Source of the DNA: Algoriphagus sp. AK58
GTDB lineage: Bacteria; Bacteroidota; Bacteroidia; Cytophagales; Cyclobacteriaceae
DNA: 64,000 bases
NCBI RefSeq assembly: GCF_014324365.1
Contig: NZ_QEIG01000013.1
Coordinates: 124,001-188,000 of the forward strand
Reading direction: 5' to 3'
Shown one piece after another: positions 1 through 8,942 of this stretch. Position numbers and translations under genes: made by a program. Within the stretch, counting starts at the first letter, position 1, and every line of letters begins with the position of its first letter. Under the pieces are notes generated by a model. That model was not told the DNA's origin. It searched no databases and worked only from the letters and a program-made list of their open reading frames with translations.

Positions 1-1251
1 CTATCCTTTCCAGAAAAGGTAAATCTTCTCTCGGTGGATTTTTGGGATCAAAACCTTGGATTTGTAGTCGGGGAAAACGGAGTGACTTATCAAACCAAGG
101 ATGCAGGAAAAACTTGGTTTAAAATAAACAGCGGAACCACTCGCGACCTTCTTTCCATCAATTACGGTGACCCAAACTCTGCCTTTGCGGTCGGAAAAGA
201 CGGCACCATTCTCAGCTATTCCTGTACTCCTCCGGGAGGTATAAGTCCTATTACAGGGAATAGCTCAGAGTGCCTCGGCACAAGCACGTATTCAATTACA
301 AGTCAACCCGAGCCTGGTTCAGAAATTGTCTGGAGGGTAGATGGTGGAAATATTATAACGGGTCAGGGAACTCCTTCCATTGAAGTAGAATGGACAAAGA
401 CAGGGAGAAATGCTGTTTTAGTCAGTCGAGTCAATTTTTGCGGTAACGGAGAAACGTCAGCCTTGGAAATCACAGTCTCCCAAATCCCTAATTTAAATCA
501 GCCCATATCCGGAGAAGGTTCGGTTTGCCTTGAAACCAATCACACGTATTCCGTAATCAACCAAAATGGAACTACTTATTCCTGGGAAGTAACAGGTGGA
601 GAAATTGTAACCGGACAAGGCTCAGCTTCGGTCTCAATCATTTGGAAAACCCAAGGAAACCAAAAAATCAGCGTAACTCCTTCCAATTCCTGTGGAAAGG
701 GGAATCCCATTTCAAAACTCATTCAGGTAAATAAAACTCCAGACCAACCATCAGCTATCCAGGGTGAGAGTCAAACCGCCCTTGGGGAATACAAATACCA
801 GACTACAGCCATACCTGGATTAAATTATCGATGGACGATTTCAGGGGGAGGAAGGATTTTGTCCGGTCAAGGAAGCTCCAGCATCCATGTGATTTGGGAA
901 ACGGAAGGAAACTTTGACTTGTCAGTAGAGGCACAAAACGAATGTAATTTTGGTCCAAAAAGAGTATTAGCTGTAAATGTGAACATCATTACCGGATTAG
1001 AACCCGATCCCCTGCTTCAAGACCTAATCCTTTATCCTAACCCAAGCCATGGAAGCCTTTCAATACAATCGTCAAACTTGGATTCCTTCTCCGAACTACG
1101 GGTAATCAACTCCCTCGGTCAGATTATTTATTCTTCAATTATCAAACAAGGCTCGAAGCAGGAAGAATTGTCATGGCTTCCACGAGGAGTACATTTTGTT
1201 CAGTTGATAGACAAAAAAAGGATCGTCACCAGAAAGGTAATCGTCAATTGA
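1..1251 (+). CDS. T9SS type A sorting domain protein with Ycf48-like and PKD-like repeats (5' truncated)
   Basis: The reading frame is open from base 1, so the gene starts upstream of the window; the GTG at 34 is only an internal codon. The first ~65 residues look like the end of a Ycf48/BNR-type beta-propeller (GKTWFKINSG, AFAVGKDGTILSYS). Then come three PKD/Ig-like repeats of about 85 residues, each with a CxxxxxTYS-type start and a G(G)xIxxGQGxxSI core. The last ~75 residues form a type IX secretion C-terminal sorting domain, starting LYPNPSHGSL and ending with a basic KRIVTRKVIVN strand. The protein is therefore predicted to cross the outer membrane by T9SS and be surface-anchored or released. 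Its substrate is unknown. Only the C-terminal part is visible. Confidence 0.85.
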   Translation, partial: LSFPEKVNLLSVDFWDQNLGFVVGENGVTYQTKDAGKTWFKINSGTTRDLLSINYGDPNSAFAVGKDGTILSYSCTPPGGISPITGNSSECLGTSTYSITSQPEPGSEIVWRVDGGNIITGQGTPSIEVEWTKTGRNAVLVSRVNFCGNGETSALEITVSQIPNLNQPISGEGSVCLETNHTYSVINQNGTTYSWEVTGGEIVTGQGSASVSIIWKTQGNQKISVTPSNSCGKGNPISKLIQVNKTPDQPSAIQGESQTALGEYKYQTTAIPGLNYRWTISGGGRILSGQGSSSIHVIWETEGNFDLSVEAQNECNFGPKRVLAVNVNIITGLEPDPLLQDLILYPNPSHGSLSIQSSNLDSFSELRVINSLGQIIYSSIIKQGSKQEELSWLPRGVHFVQLIDKKRIVTRKVIVN

Positions 1252-1465
1252 TCGGAAAGTTCCACTGGAAAAAAATTAAATATCTCAAGAAAGTATTATT
1301 TAAGCCTGTTTCGAAATTTTATTTTGTTAACAAAGAATAACTTCCTGTTTCTTAACAAAAAATTAAATTTTCAAACTGTATTAAGATCAAACTCAAAATA
1401 TCCTTAGGAATTCAATATTGTGAATCTTGGGCTTTTTTCTGTCCTTTGAGGAAAAATAAACCCAG

Positions 1466-2707
1466 ATGAATTCCAGATATTTTCACCCAGAAAGCCTGAT
1501 GATGTCATACGGCTATAAGCCCGAACTTTCAGAAGGCGCAGTCAAATGCCCTATCTTTCAGACCTCAACTTTTGTCTTTAAAACAGCTCAGGAAGGAAAA
1601 GAATTTTTTGAGCTTGCGTATGGAAAAAGGGAAAAATCTCCTGGAGAAGAACCCGGATTAATCTATTCCCGATTAAACAACCCGGATCTTCAAATTCTGG
1701 AAGAAAGGCTTTGCCTTTGGGATGGTGCAGATGAATGCGCTGTATTTGAAAGCGGAATGTCAGCCATTTCCACGGTATTGTTGGAATTTTTAAGACCAGG
1801 GGACTCTCTCTTGTATAGCAAGCCGGTCTATGGTGGTACCGATCATTTTATCAACAAGGTGCTACCCCAATATGGAATCCATGGAATTGGATTTACCCCG
1901 GAAGACTCCGTACAAGAAATTTTACAGCGAGCAAAAGGCGCAAAAGTGAAATTGGTCTATGTTGAAACCCCTGCCAATCCGACCAATGCACTTTTTGACT
2001 TGGAATTATGCAGAGAAGTGGCTGATCGACTAAGTGATCAAGAAACCGAGGTCTATGTAGTGGTAGACAACACCTACATGGGACCACTCTGGCAGCATCC
2101 ACTCAAACATGGAGCTGATTTGGTCATGTATTCTGCTACCAAATACATCGGAGGTCATTCCGATTTGATCGCTGGAGCGGTTTTGGGAAAGAAGGATTTG
2201 ATGAGAAGAGTTCGTACTCTCCGGACATTTCTCGGGAATATGGCAGGTCCATGGACTGGGTGGCTCCTGATGCGGAGTCTGGAGACACTAAAAGTACGGA
2301 TGACTCAGCAGGCAGAAAACGCCTCGAAAGTGGCCGATTACCTCGCTGCCCATCCTAAAGTGGAAAAAGTATATTATTTGGGACATATTCCGGAAAATTC
2401 CTCACAATACCGAATCTTCAAAAAGCAACTTTCCTGCGCTGGCGCTATGGTTTCTTTTGATATCCAAGGAGGGGAAAAAGAAGCATTCCAATTTTTGGAT
2501 AACTTAAAACTCTTTCACTTAGCCGTTTCTCTGGGAAGTACAGAATCTCTTGCAGAGCATCCCGCGACCATGACTCACAGCGATGTCAGCGACGAGGACC
2601 GGAACCAACTGGGAATCTCTGAAAAACTTATCCGACTGTCTATCGGTGTGGAACATCCTGAGGACCTCATATGGGACATTCAACAGGCATTGGAAAAAGT
2701 CGGTTAA
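1466..2707 (+). CDS. Cystathionine gamma-synthase / methionine gamma-lyase family PLP enzyme
   Basis: This 413-residue protein belongs to the Cys/Met-metabolism PLP-dependent family, whose members carry out gamma-replacement or gamma-elimination on cysteine, homocysteine or methionine derivatives. The PLP lysine is K226 in SATKYIGGHSD. The YSRLNNP element, the ESGMSA turn and VVDNTYMGP are also typical. Length is normal for the family. The gene stands alone, with a 214-base AT-rich gap upstream and a terminator-like hairpin directly after it. Sequence alone does not separate cystathionine gamma-synthase, cystathionine gamma-lyase and methionine gamma-lyase, so the family name is safe and the exact reaction is not. 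Confidence 0.85.
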   Translation: MNSRYFHPESLMMSYGYKPELSEGAVKCPIFQTSTFVFKTAQEGKEFFELAYGKREKSPGEEPGLIYSRLNNPDLQILEERLCLWDGADECAVFESGMSAISTVLLEFLRPGDSLLYSKPVYGGTDHFINKVLPQYGIHGIGFTPEDSVQEILQRAKGAKVKLVYVETPANPTNALFDLELCREVADRLSDQETEVYVVVDNTYMGPLWQHPLKHGADLVMYSATKYIGGHSDLIAGAVLGKKDLMRRVRTLRTFLGNMAGPWTGWLLMRSLETLKVRMTQQAENASKVADYLAAHPKVEKVYYLGHIPENSSQYRIFKKQLSCAGAMVSFDIQGGEKEAFQFLDNLKLFHLAVSLGSTESLAEHPATMTHSDVSDEDRNQLGISEKLIRLSIGVEHPEDLIWDIQQALEKVG

Positions 2708-2710
2708 ATG

Positions 2711-2744
2711 AATAAGGGATGAAGTTTATTCTTCATCCCTTATT
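2711..2744. terminator. Perfect 14-bp hairpin between convergent genes
   Basis: AATAAGGGATGAAG at 2711-2724 pairs perfectly with CTTCATCCCTTATT at 2731-2744 across a six-base loop. It lies between the PLP-enzyme gene on plus and the GNAT gene on minus, and its right arm contains the last codons of the GNAT gene. There is no strong T-run on either side, so it may work as a bidirectional terminator or RNA-stabilising hairpin. Confidence 0.6.
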
Positions 2745-3250
2745 CTTACATATTGGAATATATCTCCTACCCTTCCTCTCTTAATAAAACCCTTTTTCAA
2801 TATTGCTTCAGGGATATATCCTGCCTTTTCGAGCACGTTCATGGATTCTCCATTGAAGTCGTAGACCTGTGCAAAAATCCGTTGAATATCAAATTTTTCG
2901 AAAATGTAATCGGTATAGAGCTTCACTGCCTCTGTAGCTATGCCTTTGCCCCAAAATGGCTCTCCTATCCAAAATCCAAGTTCCATATTGGTTCGCAATT
3001 CATCTTTGCCACGCTCTGCCCCAATGGATCCAGCCAGCCTTCCTTCAAACTCAATCGCAAAATTCTGAGGAGGATTGAATTTTTGATTGTGCTCAATCCA
3101 ATGCCGGGCATCATGAATCGTGTAAGGTTGGGGATAACTATCCCTGAGATTCATGGCAATTTTAGGATTATTGGCTATAGGATAGAGCTGATGAAAATGA
3201 GAGTCATTCCATGTCACCAGATTGATTTCTCTTTCTCCTTCAATAATCAT
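2726..3250 (-). CDS. GNAT family N-acetyltransferase (RimJ/RimL type)
   Basis: The 174-residue protein has the layout of RimJ/RimL-like GNAT acetyltransferases, which move an acetyl group from acetyl-CoA to an amine. Visible marks are the IGEPFWGKGIATEAV acetyl-CoA loop (Q/RxxGxG/A type, here WGKGIA) and the later VLEKAGYIPEAILKKG segment typical of the subfamily. The substrate cannot be told: it may be a protein N-terminus, an antibiotic or a small amine. It is a single gene, convergent with the PLP enzyme, and its stop codon lies inside the shared hairpin at 2711-2744. Confidence 0.85.
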   Translation of the reverse strand: MIIEGEREINLVTWNDSHFHQLYPIANNPKIAMNLRDSYPQPYTIHDARHWIEHNQKFNPPQNFAIEFEGRLAGSIGAERGKDELRTNMELGFWIGEPFWGKGIATEAVKLYTDYIFEKFDIQRIFAQVYDFNGESMNVLEKAGYIPEAILKKGFIKRGRVGDIFQYVRIRDEE

Positions 3251-3328
3251 AATTCTACTGGGTTAGCTTAGGTGGGTATTTATTTATCAATATACTTTCT
3301 TAATTCATTCCTGCAAAGCCTGTACCTA

Positions 3329-4402
3329 TTACTCAATCCCTCCAGCCTGCATTTTTTCGAGATTTTCCGCCAGTCTTAGCGCGGAGATAAATTCTTCGAT
3401 GTGTCCATCCATGACTTCAGGCAAATTGTACACCGTTTTGTTGATCCGATGGTCTGTGACACGCGACTGGGGATAATTATAAGTTCGGATTTTGTCGGAG
3501 CGATCTCCACTGCCGACCATGGACTTTCGCTGGGCACCCACCGCCTCATTGTGCTTGGCCAGCTCGATTTCATAGAGTCTCGAACGAAGTACCTTTAGCG
3601 CCTTTTCGAAGTTTTTGATTTGGGATTTCTCATCCTGGCAGGTGACTACCAATCCGGTAGGATTGTGGGTCAATCGGACCGCAGAATAGGTCGTGTTAAC
3701 CGACTGGCCACCTGGTCCTGAAGAACAAAAAGTGTCTTTGCGGATATCATTCATATCCAAATGCACCTCGACTTCATCCATTTCGGGGAGAACCGCCACA
3801 GATGCAGCAGAGGTATGCACTCTCCCCTGAGATTCAGTGGCTGGCACTCTCTGAACCCGATGCACTCCCGATTCATACTTGAGCATTCCATAGACATCTG
3901 CTCCGGATACAGTCGCGATAATTTCCTTATATCCTCCTGCCGAACCAAAAGTCAAATCCAGGACCGTGAGCTTCCATCCCTGCATTTCACAGAATCGCTC
4001 ATACATCCTAAAAAGATCCCCTGCGAAAATCGCCGCTTCATCACCTCCGGTCCCCCCTCGTATTTCCAGGATACAATCTTTGGAATCATTGGGATCTTTC
4101 GGGATCAAAAGCTCCTTCAACTCACCCTCTAAGACTTCTTTACGCTCACGCAAGTCATCCAATTCTGCCTTAGCCATTTCCCGGAATTCAGGATCTTTTT
4201 CTTTTTCGAGCATCTCTTTAGAGCTGTCGATATTTTTTAGAACCAGAGCATATTCGTCATACACGGCCACGATTTTCTCCAGATCCTTATATTCCTTGGT
4301 AAGCTTGGCATATTTGCTCATGTCAGACATAGAATCCGGCAAAATGATTAGCTGACCTACTTCTTCAAATCGTTCTTTAAGGGCTTGTAATTTATCCAGC
4401 AT
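3329..4402 (-). CDS. prfA: Peptide chain release factor 1
   Basis: RF1 ends translation at UAA and UAG codons. The 357-residue length is normal. The catalytic GGQ motif is at 231-233 in SSGPGGQSVNT, and the stop-codon-reading PxT tripeptide is PAT at 187-189 within RVPATESQGR, which identifies RF1 rather than RF2. The N-terminal ~100 residues are the usual coiled helical domain. A CAAAAGTA at 4422-4429, read on minus as TACTTTTG, matches the Bacteroidota -7 box 20 bases before the start codon. The gene stands alone and is oriented away from the Kazal lipoprotein gene. Confidence 0.97.
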   Translation of the reverse strand: MLDKLQALKERFEEVGQLIILPDSMSDMSKYAKLTKEYKDLEKIVAVYDEYALVLKNIDSSKEMLEKEKDPEFREMAKAELDDLRERKEVLEGELKELLIPKDPNDSKDCILEIRGGTGGDEAAIFAGDLFRMYERFCEMQGWKLTVLDLTFGSAGGYKEIIATVSGADVYGMLKYESGVHRVQRVPATESQGRVHTSAASVAVLPEMDEVEVHLDMNDIRKDTFCSSGPGGQSVNTTYSAVRLTHNPTGLVVTCQDEKSQIKNFEKALKVLRSRLYEIELAKHNEAVGAQRKSMVGSGDRSDKIRTYNYPQSRVTDHRINKTVYNLPEVMDGHIEEFISALRLAENLEKMQAGGIE

Positions 4403-4421
4403 GGGTTTTTTCTTGGCTGCG

Positions 4422-4429
4422 CAAAAGTA
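4422..4429 (-). promoter_or_regulatory. Candidate -7 box for prfA
   Basis: On minus this reads TACTTTTG, matching the TAnnTTTG consensus of Bacteroidota housekeeping promoters. No good -33 TTTG was found at the usual spacing, so the call rests on one element. Confidence 0.4.
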
Positions 4430-4514
4430 CGGATTTTATTGGCTGGCTTGTGGCCAATTCCTGCCTAAAGCATATGTTTTGTAGCAAGAAAGAATTACTT
4501 GACGTTATGATAGT

Positions 4515-4739
4515 ATGAGAAAATTACCTCTGATTCTGCTTCTTTCCTCAATATTTTTCCTCTCTTCTTGTGAAAAAGAAGAGCCATTATCAGGCTGTAT
4601 CGATCCGGAAAGGATCAGAAGTGGACCTTGTACCTTTGACTATACGCCAGTCTGTGGTTGTAACGGCAGGACCTATCCAAATGCCTGCGCTGCGGATTTA
4701 GCAGGACTAAAATCATGGACGGCAGGAGCTTGCAACTAA
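4515..4739 (+). CDS. Small lipoprotein with a Kazal-type protease inhibitor domain
   Basis: This 74-residue protein has a signal segment ending in the lipobox LSSC, with lipidation expected at C19, and then a single Kazal-like domain. The pattern CT..YTPVCGCNGRTYPNACAA...GAC fits the family's PVCGxxGxTYxNxC core. Kazal domains block serine proteases with an exposed loop. Here the protein would be held on a membrane facing the periplasm or outside, perhaps protecting the cell from its own or prey proteases; that role is inference. It is a single gene between prfA (divergent) and glmS (convergent), with a strong terminator directly after the stop. Confidence 0.8.
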   Translation: MRKLPLILLLSSIFFLSSCEKEEPLSGCIDPERIRSGPCTFDYTPVCGCNGRTYPNACAADLAGLKSWTAGACN

Positions 4740-4740
4740 A

Positions 4741-4768
4741 AAGCCCGAATCACATCTTCGGGCTTTTT
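4741..4768. terminator. Rho-independent terminator between the Kazal lipoprotein gene and glmS
   Basis: AAGCCCGAA (4741-4749) pairs perfectly with TTCGGGCTT (4757-4765), followed by T residues on plus. An A-run just before the stem gives T residues on minus, so it can serve both convergent genes. Confidence 0.85.
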
Positions 4769-4774
4769 GACTTT

Positions 4775-6616
4775 TTATTCCACCGTCACCGACTTGGCTA
4801 AATTCCTCGGCTGGTCCACATTGCACCCTCTCATCACAGCGATGTGATAGGAAAGCAACTGAAGTGGAATCACAGAAAGAAGTGGAGTAAAAGCTTCGTT
4901 CGTTGGTGGAATTTCTATAACATGGTCTGCAAGAGCTTTTACCTGTTTATCACCTTCCGTCACGACGGCAATCACTTTACCTTTACGAGCTTTTACTTCC
5001 TGAATGTTGCTGACCACTTTTTCATAAGAACTGTCCAGTGTAGCAATAAAAATGACTGGCATTTCCTCGTCGATGAGGGCAATCGGGCCATGCTTCATTT
5101 CTGCTGCTGGATAACCTTCAGCATGGATGTAAGAAATTTCCTTTAGTTTCAACGCCCCTTCTAAGGCTACAGGGAAATTATATCCTCGTCCGAGATAAAG
5201 CATATTGCTGGCATCCTTGTATTTCTCCGCAATTTTTCTGACTGCATCATTCGTCTGGAGTGCCTTTTCAACTTTCGCAGGAATATCGGCAAGCTCATGA
5301 AGCATAAGGATATACTTACTTTCCGGCAATGTACCCCTCTGATAGCCAAGTTTCAGTGCCATCATTGTAAGTACGGATATTTGTGCTGTAAATGCCTTGG
5401 TAGAAGCTACTCCGATTTCCGGCCCTGCATGGGTGTAACAACCTGCATGGGTAGTTCTCGGAATTGATGAGCCTACCACATTACAAACACCGAAAATTGT
5501 TGCTCCCTTAGATTTTGCAAGCTCAATAGCAGCAAGTGTATCGGCTGTCTCTCCAGATTGGGAGATGGCGATGATGAAATCTTTGTCGCTGATTACAGGG
5601 TTCCTATATCGGAATTCTGAAGCATACTCGACTTCTACCGGCACACGGGCAAACTCTTCAAAAAGATATTCAGCCACCAAACCGGCATGCCAAGAGGTAC
5701 CACATGCCGTAATGATGATTCGTTCGGCATTGGTAAACTTATTCATGTAGTCTCTTAATCCTCCTAGGACTAAGCGGCCTGATTTAGGATCTAGTCTTCC
5801 TCGGAGACAGTCCGCAATTGATTTAGGCTGCTCAAAAATCTCCTTAAGCATGAAATGCTCGTATCCACCTTTTTCGATGGCTTCCAACTCCAGTTCCAGC
5901 TGATTGATATACGGACTGGTTTCGATATTTTCAATGGTCTTTACTTGGAGTTTGCCGTCTCTGATTACTGCAATTTCATAATCATCTAGATAGACTACTT
6001 TATTGGTATATTCGATGATAGGTGTGGCATCAGATGCCAAGAAAAACTCGCCCTCTCCCACACCGATAACCAATGGAGATCCTTTTCGGGCAGCGATCAG
6101 CGTATCTGGCTCTTCGAGGTTGATCAATACTATGGCATAAGCTCCCACAACTTTCTGCAAAGCCAAACGCAGCGCCTCTTCCAGGGTGCAATAGTTATTG
6201 GTATAGATATCCTCAATAAACTTGACAAAAACTTCTGTGTCAGTTTCACTTTGGAAATTATATCCTTTTTGCAGCAAGTCTTTTTTCAGTACCTCATAGT
6301 TTTCAATGATCCCATTATGGATCATCGCAAATTTTTCTGAAGAAGAATAGTGCGGGTGGGCATTCACATCATTGGGCTCACCATGGGTAGCCCATCTGGT
6401 ATGACCAATACCGATTCTTGATTTCAATTCTCCGTTTTCTTCCAGATGATTCTCAAGATCCGAGACTTTTCCTTTTTTCTTGTAGACACTCAGGCCATGC
6501 TGGTCAATCAAAGCAACACCTGCCGAATCATAGCCCCGATACTCTAATCTTTTCAGTCCTTTGATAATAATAGGGAGGGCTTCACGCTGCCCGACATACG
6601 CGACAATTCCACACAT
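4775..6616 (-). CDS. glmS: Glutamine--fructose-6-phosphate aminotransferase (isomerizing)
   Basis: GlmS makes glucosamine-6-phosphate from fructose-6-phosphate and glutamine, the first step toward UDP-GlcNAc for peptidoglycan and LPS. The N-terminal glutaminase nucleophile is Cys2 in MCGIVAYVG. The glutamine-binding GHTRWATHG and HNGIIENY elements follow, then two SIS isomerase domains (TACGTSWHAG and SQSGETADT; later GRGYNFPVALEGALKLKE). The conserved C-terminus DQPRNLAKSVTVE is intact, and 613 residues is the normal length. It lies downstream of the glycogen-synthase-like and DUF4270 genes but is separated from them by a terminator at 6671-6710. No glmS ribozyme is seen, as expected outside Firmicutes. 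Confidence 0.98.
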   Translation of the reverse strand: MCGIVAYVGQREALPIIIKGLKRLEYRGYDSAGVALIDQHGLSVYKKKGKVSDLENHLEENGELKSRIGIGHTRWATHGEPNDVNAHPHYSSSEKFAMIHNGIIENYEVLKKDLLQKGYNFQSETDTEVFVKFIEDIYTNNYCTLEEALRLALQKVVGAYAIVLINLEEPDTLIAARKGSPLVIGVGEGEFFLASDATPIIEYTNKVVYLDDYEIAVIRDGKLQVKTIENIETSPYINQLELELEAIEKGGYEHFMLKEIFEQPKSIADCLRGRLDPKSGRLVLGGLRDYMNKFTNAERIIITACGTSWHAGLVAEYLFEEFARVPVEVEYASEFRYRNPVISDKDFIIAISQSGETADTLAAIELAKSKGATIFGVCNVVGSSIPRTTHAGCYTHAGPEIGVASTKAFTAQISVLTMMALKLGYQRGTLPESKYILMLHELADIPAKVEKALQTNDAVRKIAEKYKDASNMLYLGRGYNFPVALEGALKLKEISYIHAEGYPAAEMKHGPIALIDEEMPVIFIATLDSSYEKVVSNIQEVKARKGKVIAVVTEGDKQVKALADHVIEIPPTNEAFTPLLSVIPLQLLSYHIAVMRGCNVDQPRNLAKSVTVE

Positions 6617-6670
6617 AAGTAAAAATTCTTAAAAGTTGGTTAGTACTTGCACAAAGAAACAGCATTCGTG

Positions 6671-6710
6671 CCAAAAAAAATAATCCACTTTTAGAAAAAC
6701 TAAAAGTGGA
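6671..6710 (-). terminator. Terminator after the DUF4270 gene (minus strand)
   Basis: CCACTTTTAG (6685-6694) and CTAAAAGTGG (6700-6709) form a perfect stem. Read on minus, it is followed by TTATTTTTTTT at 6684-6674, a good rho-independent terminator for the DUF4270 transcript and a separator from glmS. Confidence 0.75.
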
Positions 6711-6738
6711 TCAGAATCACTTTTTCGAAATCGATTGT

Positions 6739-8091
6739 TTATCGTGTTTTTGAATAGATAACCGTAACTTTAATTTTATCTTTATTCACCTTAAACTGCC
6801 TTAAAGATCGTTTAAAATCATCGCCCGTTCTCGGGGTAGTGGCATAAAGCAACCAATCCGATCGTTGAAGCTGCCCCCTATACAAGGCATTTACATGAGA
6901 AGTAATAGCTGCTTTTTGAATTTTGTCAGTGGTATTGTATTCTATAACAGCTGAAGACGCAAAGAAATTATTTGGAACTGAATTTCCATTCGTGTCTTGA
7001 ATTACTTGTGCTTGCCCATCTGCCTGAACATGTAGTTCTGCTTGGTTGACCGAGCTTAACAACACTCTGTTTTGAGAATCAACAAACTTCATTACCATGC
7101 CATTGATCGGAGTATTATTGGCATCTTGGTTTTCAATAGGACCTAAAGAAAAATTGACCTGATTGAAAATAACTCCACCCAATGTGTCCAAAAAGGCATC
7201 AAACGGACTGGTGTCGATTCTTAAAGCTAGACCAAGCCCTGATTTCATTCCGACAATCGGCCCTGTACTGTAAGATTTTTGATACTCCGAAACCACTTCA
7301 GTTGGAGTACCTGACCGGTCAGATTCTATACCGTTGAAACTCCTTGAAGAGAAGGTGGTGATGGAGTATTTCTTGGCTACTGTGTCTCCTTGATAATGGT
7401 AAAACACGGAAATTCCTGTATTACCTCCCAGTGAGAATCCCGCAGTAGTATTATCACCTTCCCTAGCCGTAACAGCCACACCAGGAAGATACCTTCTAAA
7501 ATTGAAAAGGTTATCAAACTCCTGTCCTCGCTTAAGCTTTCCAAAAAGCTCTTCTGCAAAGTCGGCTTTGACAGGAATAGAAATCACGGTGTCTTTCTCA
7601 TCTCTAAACACCACCTCTCCTATTGCTATGGGATTAGACTCAAAGGCAAGTCTGCTGAAATTATAATAAAGTGTATCTAAGATCGGCTCAGATAACAAAT
7701 GAACGGAGTAGCGTTTAGGCTGATCTAAGTTCGATCCATTTACGCTGACCGTTGACAAGTTGAAGAAAATCGAATCCAAAATTGCATCGGACCTCGGACG
7801 CTCTGCACCAGGTTCAATGTAAAGCCTTGTGTAAGCGATACTTCTAGTTTTGCCGAAATAATCGTCAGATTCATCACCAACTATCAGAATTCCTGCATTG
7901 GTCGTATTAAAAGAATCCAATAAGACAACTTGGGCATCCAGCTGAAACTCCTTGTAAAATACTCCGATTTGATTGTTCTGAGGTGCGAGTTCCAGCCCTA
8001 CCGTAGCAGGATCACTACAAGCACCTAGGAAAAAGACGGTAATTAACGCGGAAAAGGTAATCTTAGCCCGCAAGGCTGGTATAAATCCCAT
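6739..8091 (-). CDS. DUF4270 family lipoprotein
   Basis: This is a Bacteroidota-restricted family of unknown function. I chose the ATG at 8091 because the following ~25 residues form a lipoprotein signal ending in LGAC; a start at 8103 is also possible, and the longer form from 8163 would put a very basic tail before the signal. The mature part (~425 residues) is predicted beta-rich and exported, with typical DUF4270 stretches such as VGLELAPQNNQIGVF near the start and GDDFKRSLRQF near the end. The gene overlaps the end of the glycogen-synthase-like gene by about 27 bases, so the two are probably translationally coupled. Confidence 0.8.
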   Translation of the reverse strand: MGFIPALRAKITFSALITVFFLGACSDPATVGLELAPQNNQIGVFYKEFQLDAQVVLLDSFNTTNAGILIVGDESDDYFGKTRSIAYTRLYIEPGAERPRSDAILDSIFFNLSTVSVNGSNLDQPKRYSVHLLSEPILDTLYYNFSRLAFESNPIAIGEVVFRDEKDTVISIPVKADFAEELFGKLKRGQEFDNLFNFRRYLPGVAVTAREGDNTTAGFSLGGNTGISVFYHYQGDTVAKKYSITTFSSRSFNGIESDRSGTPTEVVSEYQKSYSTGPIVGMKSGLGLALRIDTSPFDAFLDTLGGVIFNQVNFSLGPIENQDANNTPINGMVMKFVDSQNRVLLSSVNQAELHVQADGQAQVIQDTNGNSVPNNFFASSAVIEYNTTDKIQKAAITSHVNALYRGQLQRSDWLLYATTPRTGDDFKRSLRQFKVNKDKIKVTVIYSKTR

Positions 8092-8875
8092 AAAGCTCGT
8101 CATGAGCTTGCTGCTCTTCTTCAATTTTGATTTCAAACTTTTTGTCTTTAGAGAAATCCTCAATCAGTTGGTTTAGTTCTGCAGAGACTTCCGAGCCTTT
8201 TACCACCATATCGGCATATTCCATACCCATTTTGATGAAGCCTGTGAAGTCTTTGCTTTTCAAAGGTGCTAAAATAGTGTCATCGATGTCTACCATCTTA
8301 ACCTTGTTTAACAAATCGTCTCCAAAGGTATGGGAAAATCCATTGTTATAAATAGCGAATACGGTTTTAGTATCCTTGAAGAGAGGCTCATTCTTGTAAG
8401 TTGTCTTCAGATACATTGGGATCAAAGACGTCATCCAGTCGTTGCAGTGTACGATATCAGGAGCCCATCCCAGTTTTTTCACAGTCTCGATGACCCCTTT
8501 GCAGAAGAAAATAGCGCGCTCATCATTGTCTTCGTAAAAGCGTTGCTGTTTGTCATGAAAGACATGCTTTCGCTGGAAATAATCCTCGTTATCGATAAAA
8601 TAAACCTGGAGCTTTGCATTGGGAATCGATGCCACCTTTATAATCAAAGGTTTTTCTTCATCACCGACTGCGATATTGATCCCTGATAGCCTCACTACTT
8701 CATGGAGTCTGTTTTTGCGCTCGTTGATCAACCCAAACCTTGGCACCAAAATACGGATCTCCATTCCGCGCTCTTGCATGGCTTGTGGGAGAGTTCTCAA
8801 GAAATTGGCTACTTCGGAAGTTTGTAAGAAAGGGTTGATTTCACTAGCAACGTAGAGGATACGTAGTTTGGACAT
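8063..8875 (-). CDS. Truncated GT5 glycogen/starch synthase-like protein (N-terminal domain only)
   Basis: The 270-residue protein matches the N-terminal Rossmann domain of GT5 glycogen/starch synthases (LRILYVASEINPF, DIVHCNDWMTSLIP, YNNGFSHTFG). Active GT5 enzymes are about 470 residues with a second domain, which is absent here. The KTGGL-type substrate loop near the N-terminus is also replaced by QTSEV. An ordinary ADP-glucose glycogen synthase activity is therefore unlikely. The gene is intact, not obviously decaying, and tightly linked to a DUF4270 lipoprotein. It is divergent from panC. A role in sensing or binding a glycan is possible but unproven. Confidence 0.75.
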   Translation of the reverse strand: MSKLRILYVASEINPFLQTSEVANFLRTLPQAMQERGMEIRILVPRFGLINERKNRLHEVVRLSGINIAVGDEEKPLIIKVASIPNAKLQVYFIDNEDYFQRKHVFHDKQQRFYEDNDERAIFFCKGVIETVKKLGWAPDIVHCNDWMTSLIPMYLKTTYKNEPLFKDTKTVFAIYNNGFSHTFGDDLLNKVKMVDIDDTILAPLKSKDFTGFIKMGMEYADMVVKGSEVSAELNQLIEDFSKDKKFEIKIEEEQQAHDELYGIYTSLAG

Positions 8876-8912
8876 GCTATAGGGATTTAATGATCGTGAT
8901 AAACAACGGGCA

Positions 8913-8920
8913 CAAAGGTA
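8913..8920 (-). promoter_or_regulatory. Candidate -7 box for the GT5-like/DUF4270 operon
   Basis: On minus this is TACCTTTG, an exact TAnnTTTG match 38 bases upstream of the start codon. The -33 element is weak. It sits back to back with the panC promoter. Confidence 0.5.
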
Positions 8921-8942
8921 AATAAAAAAAAGCCAAAAAGCA

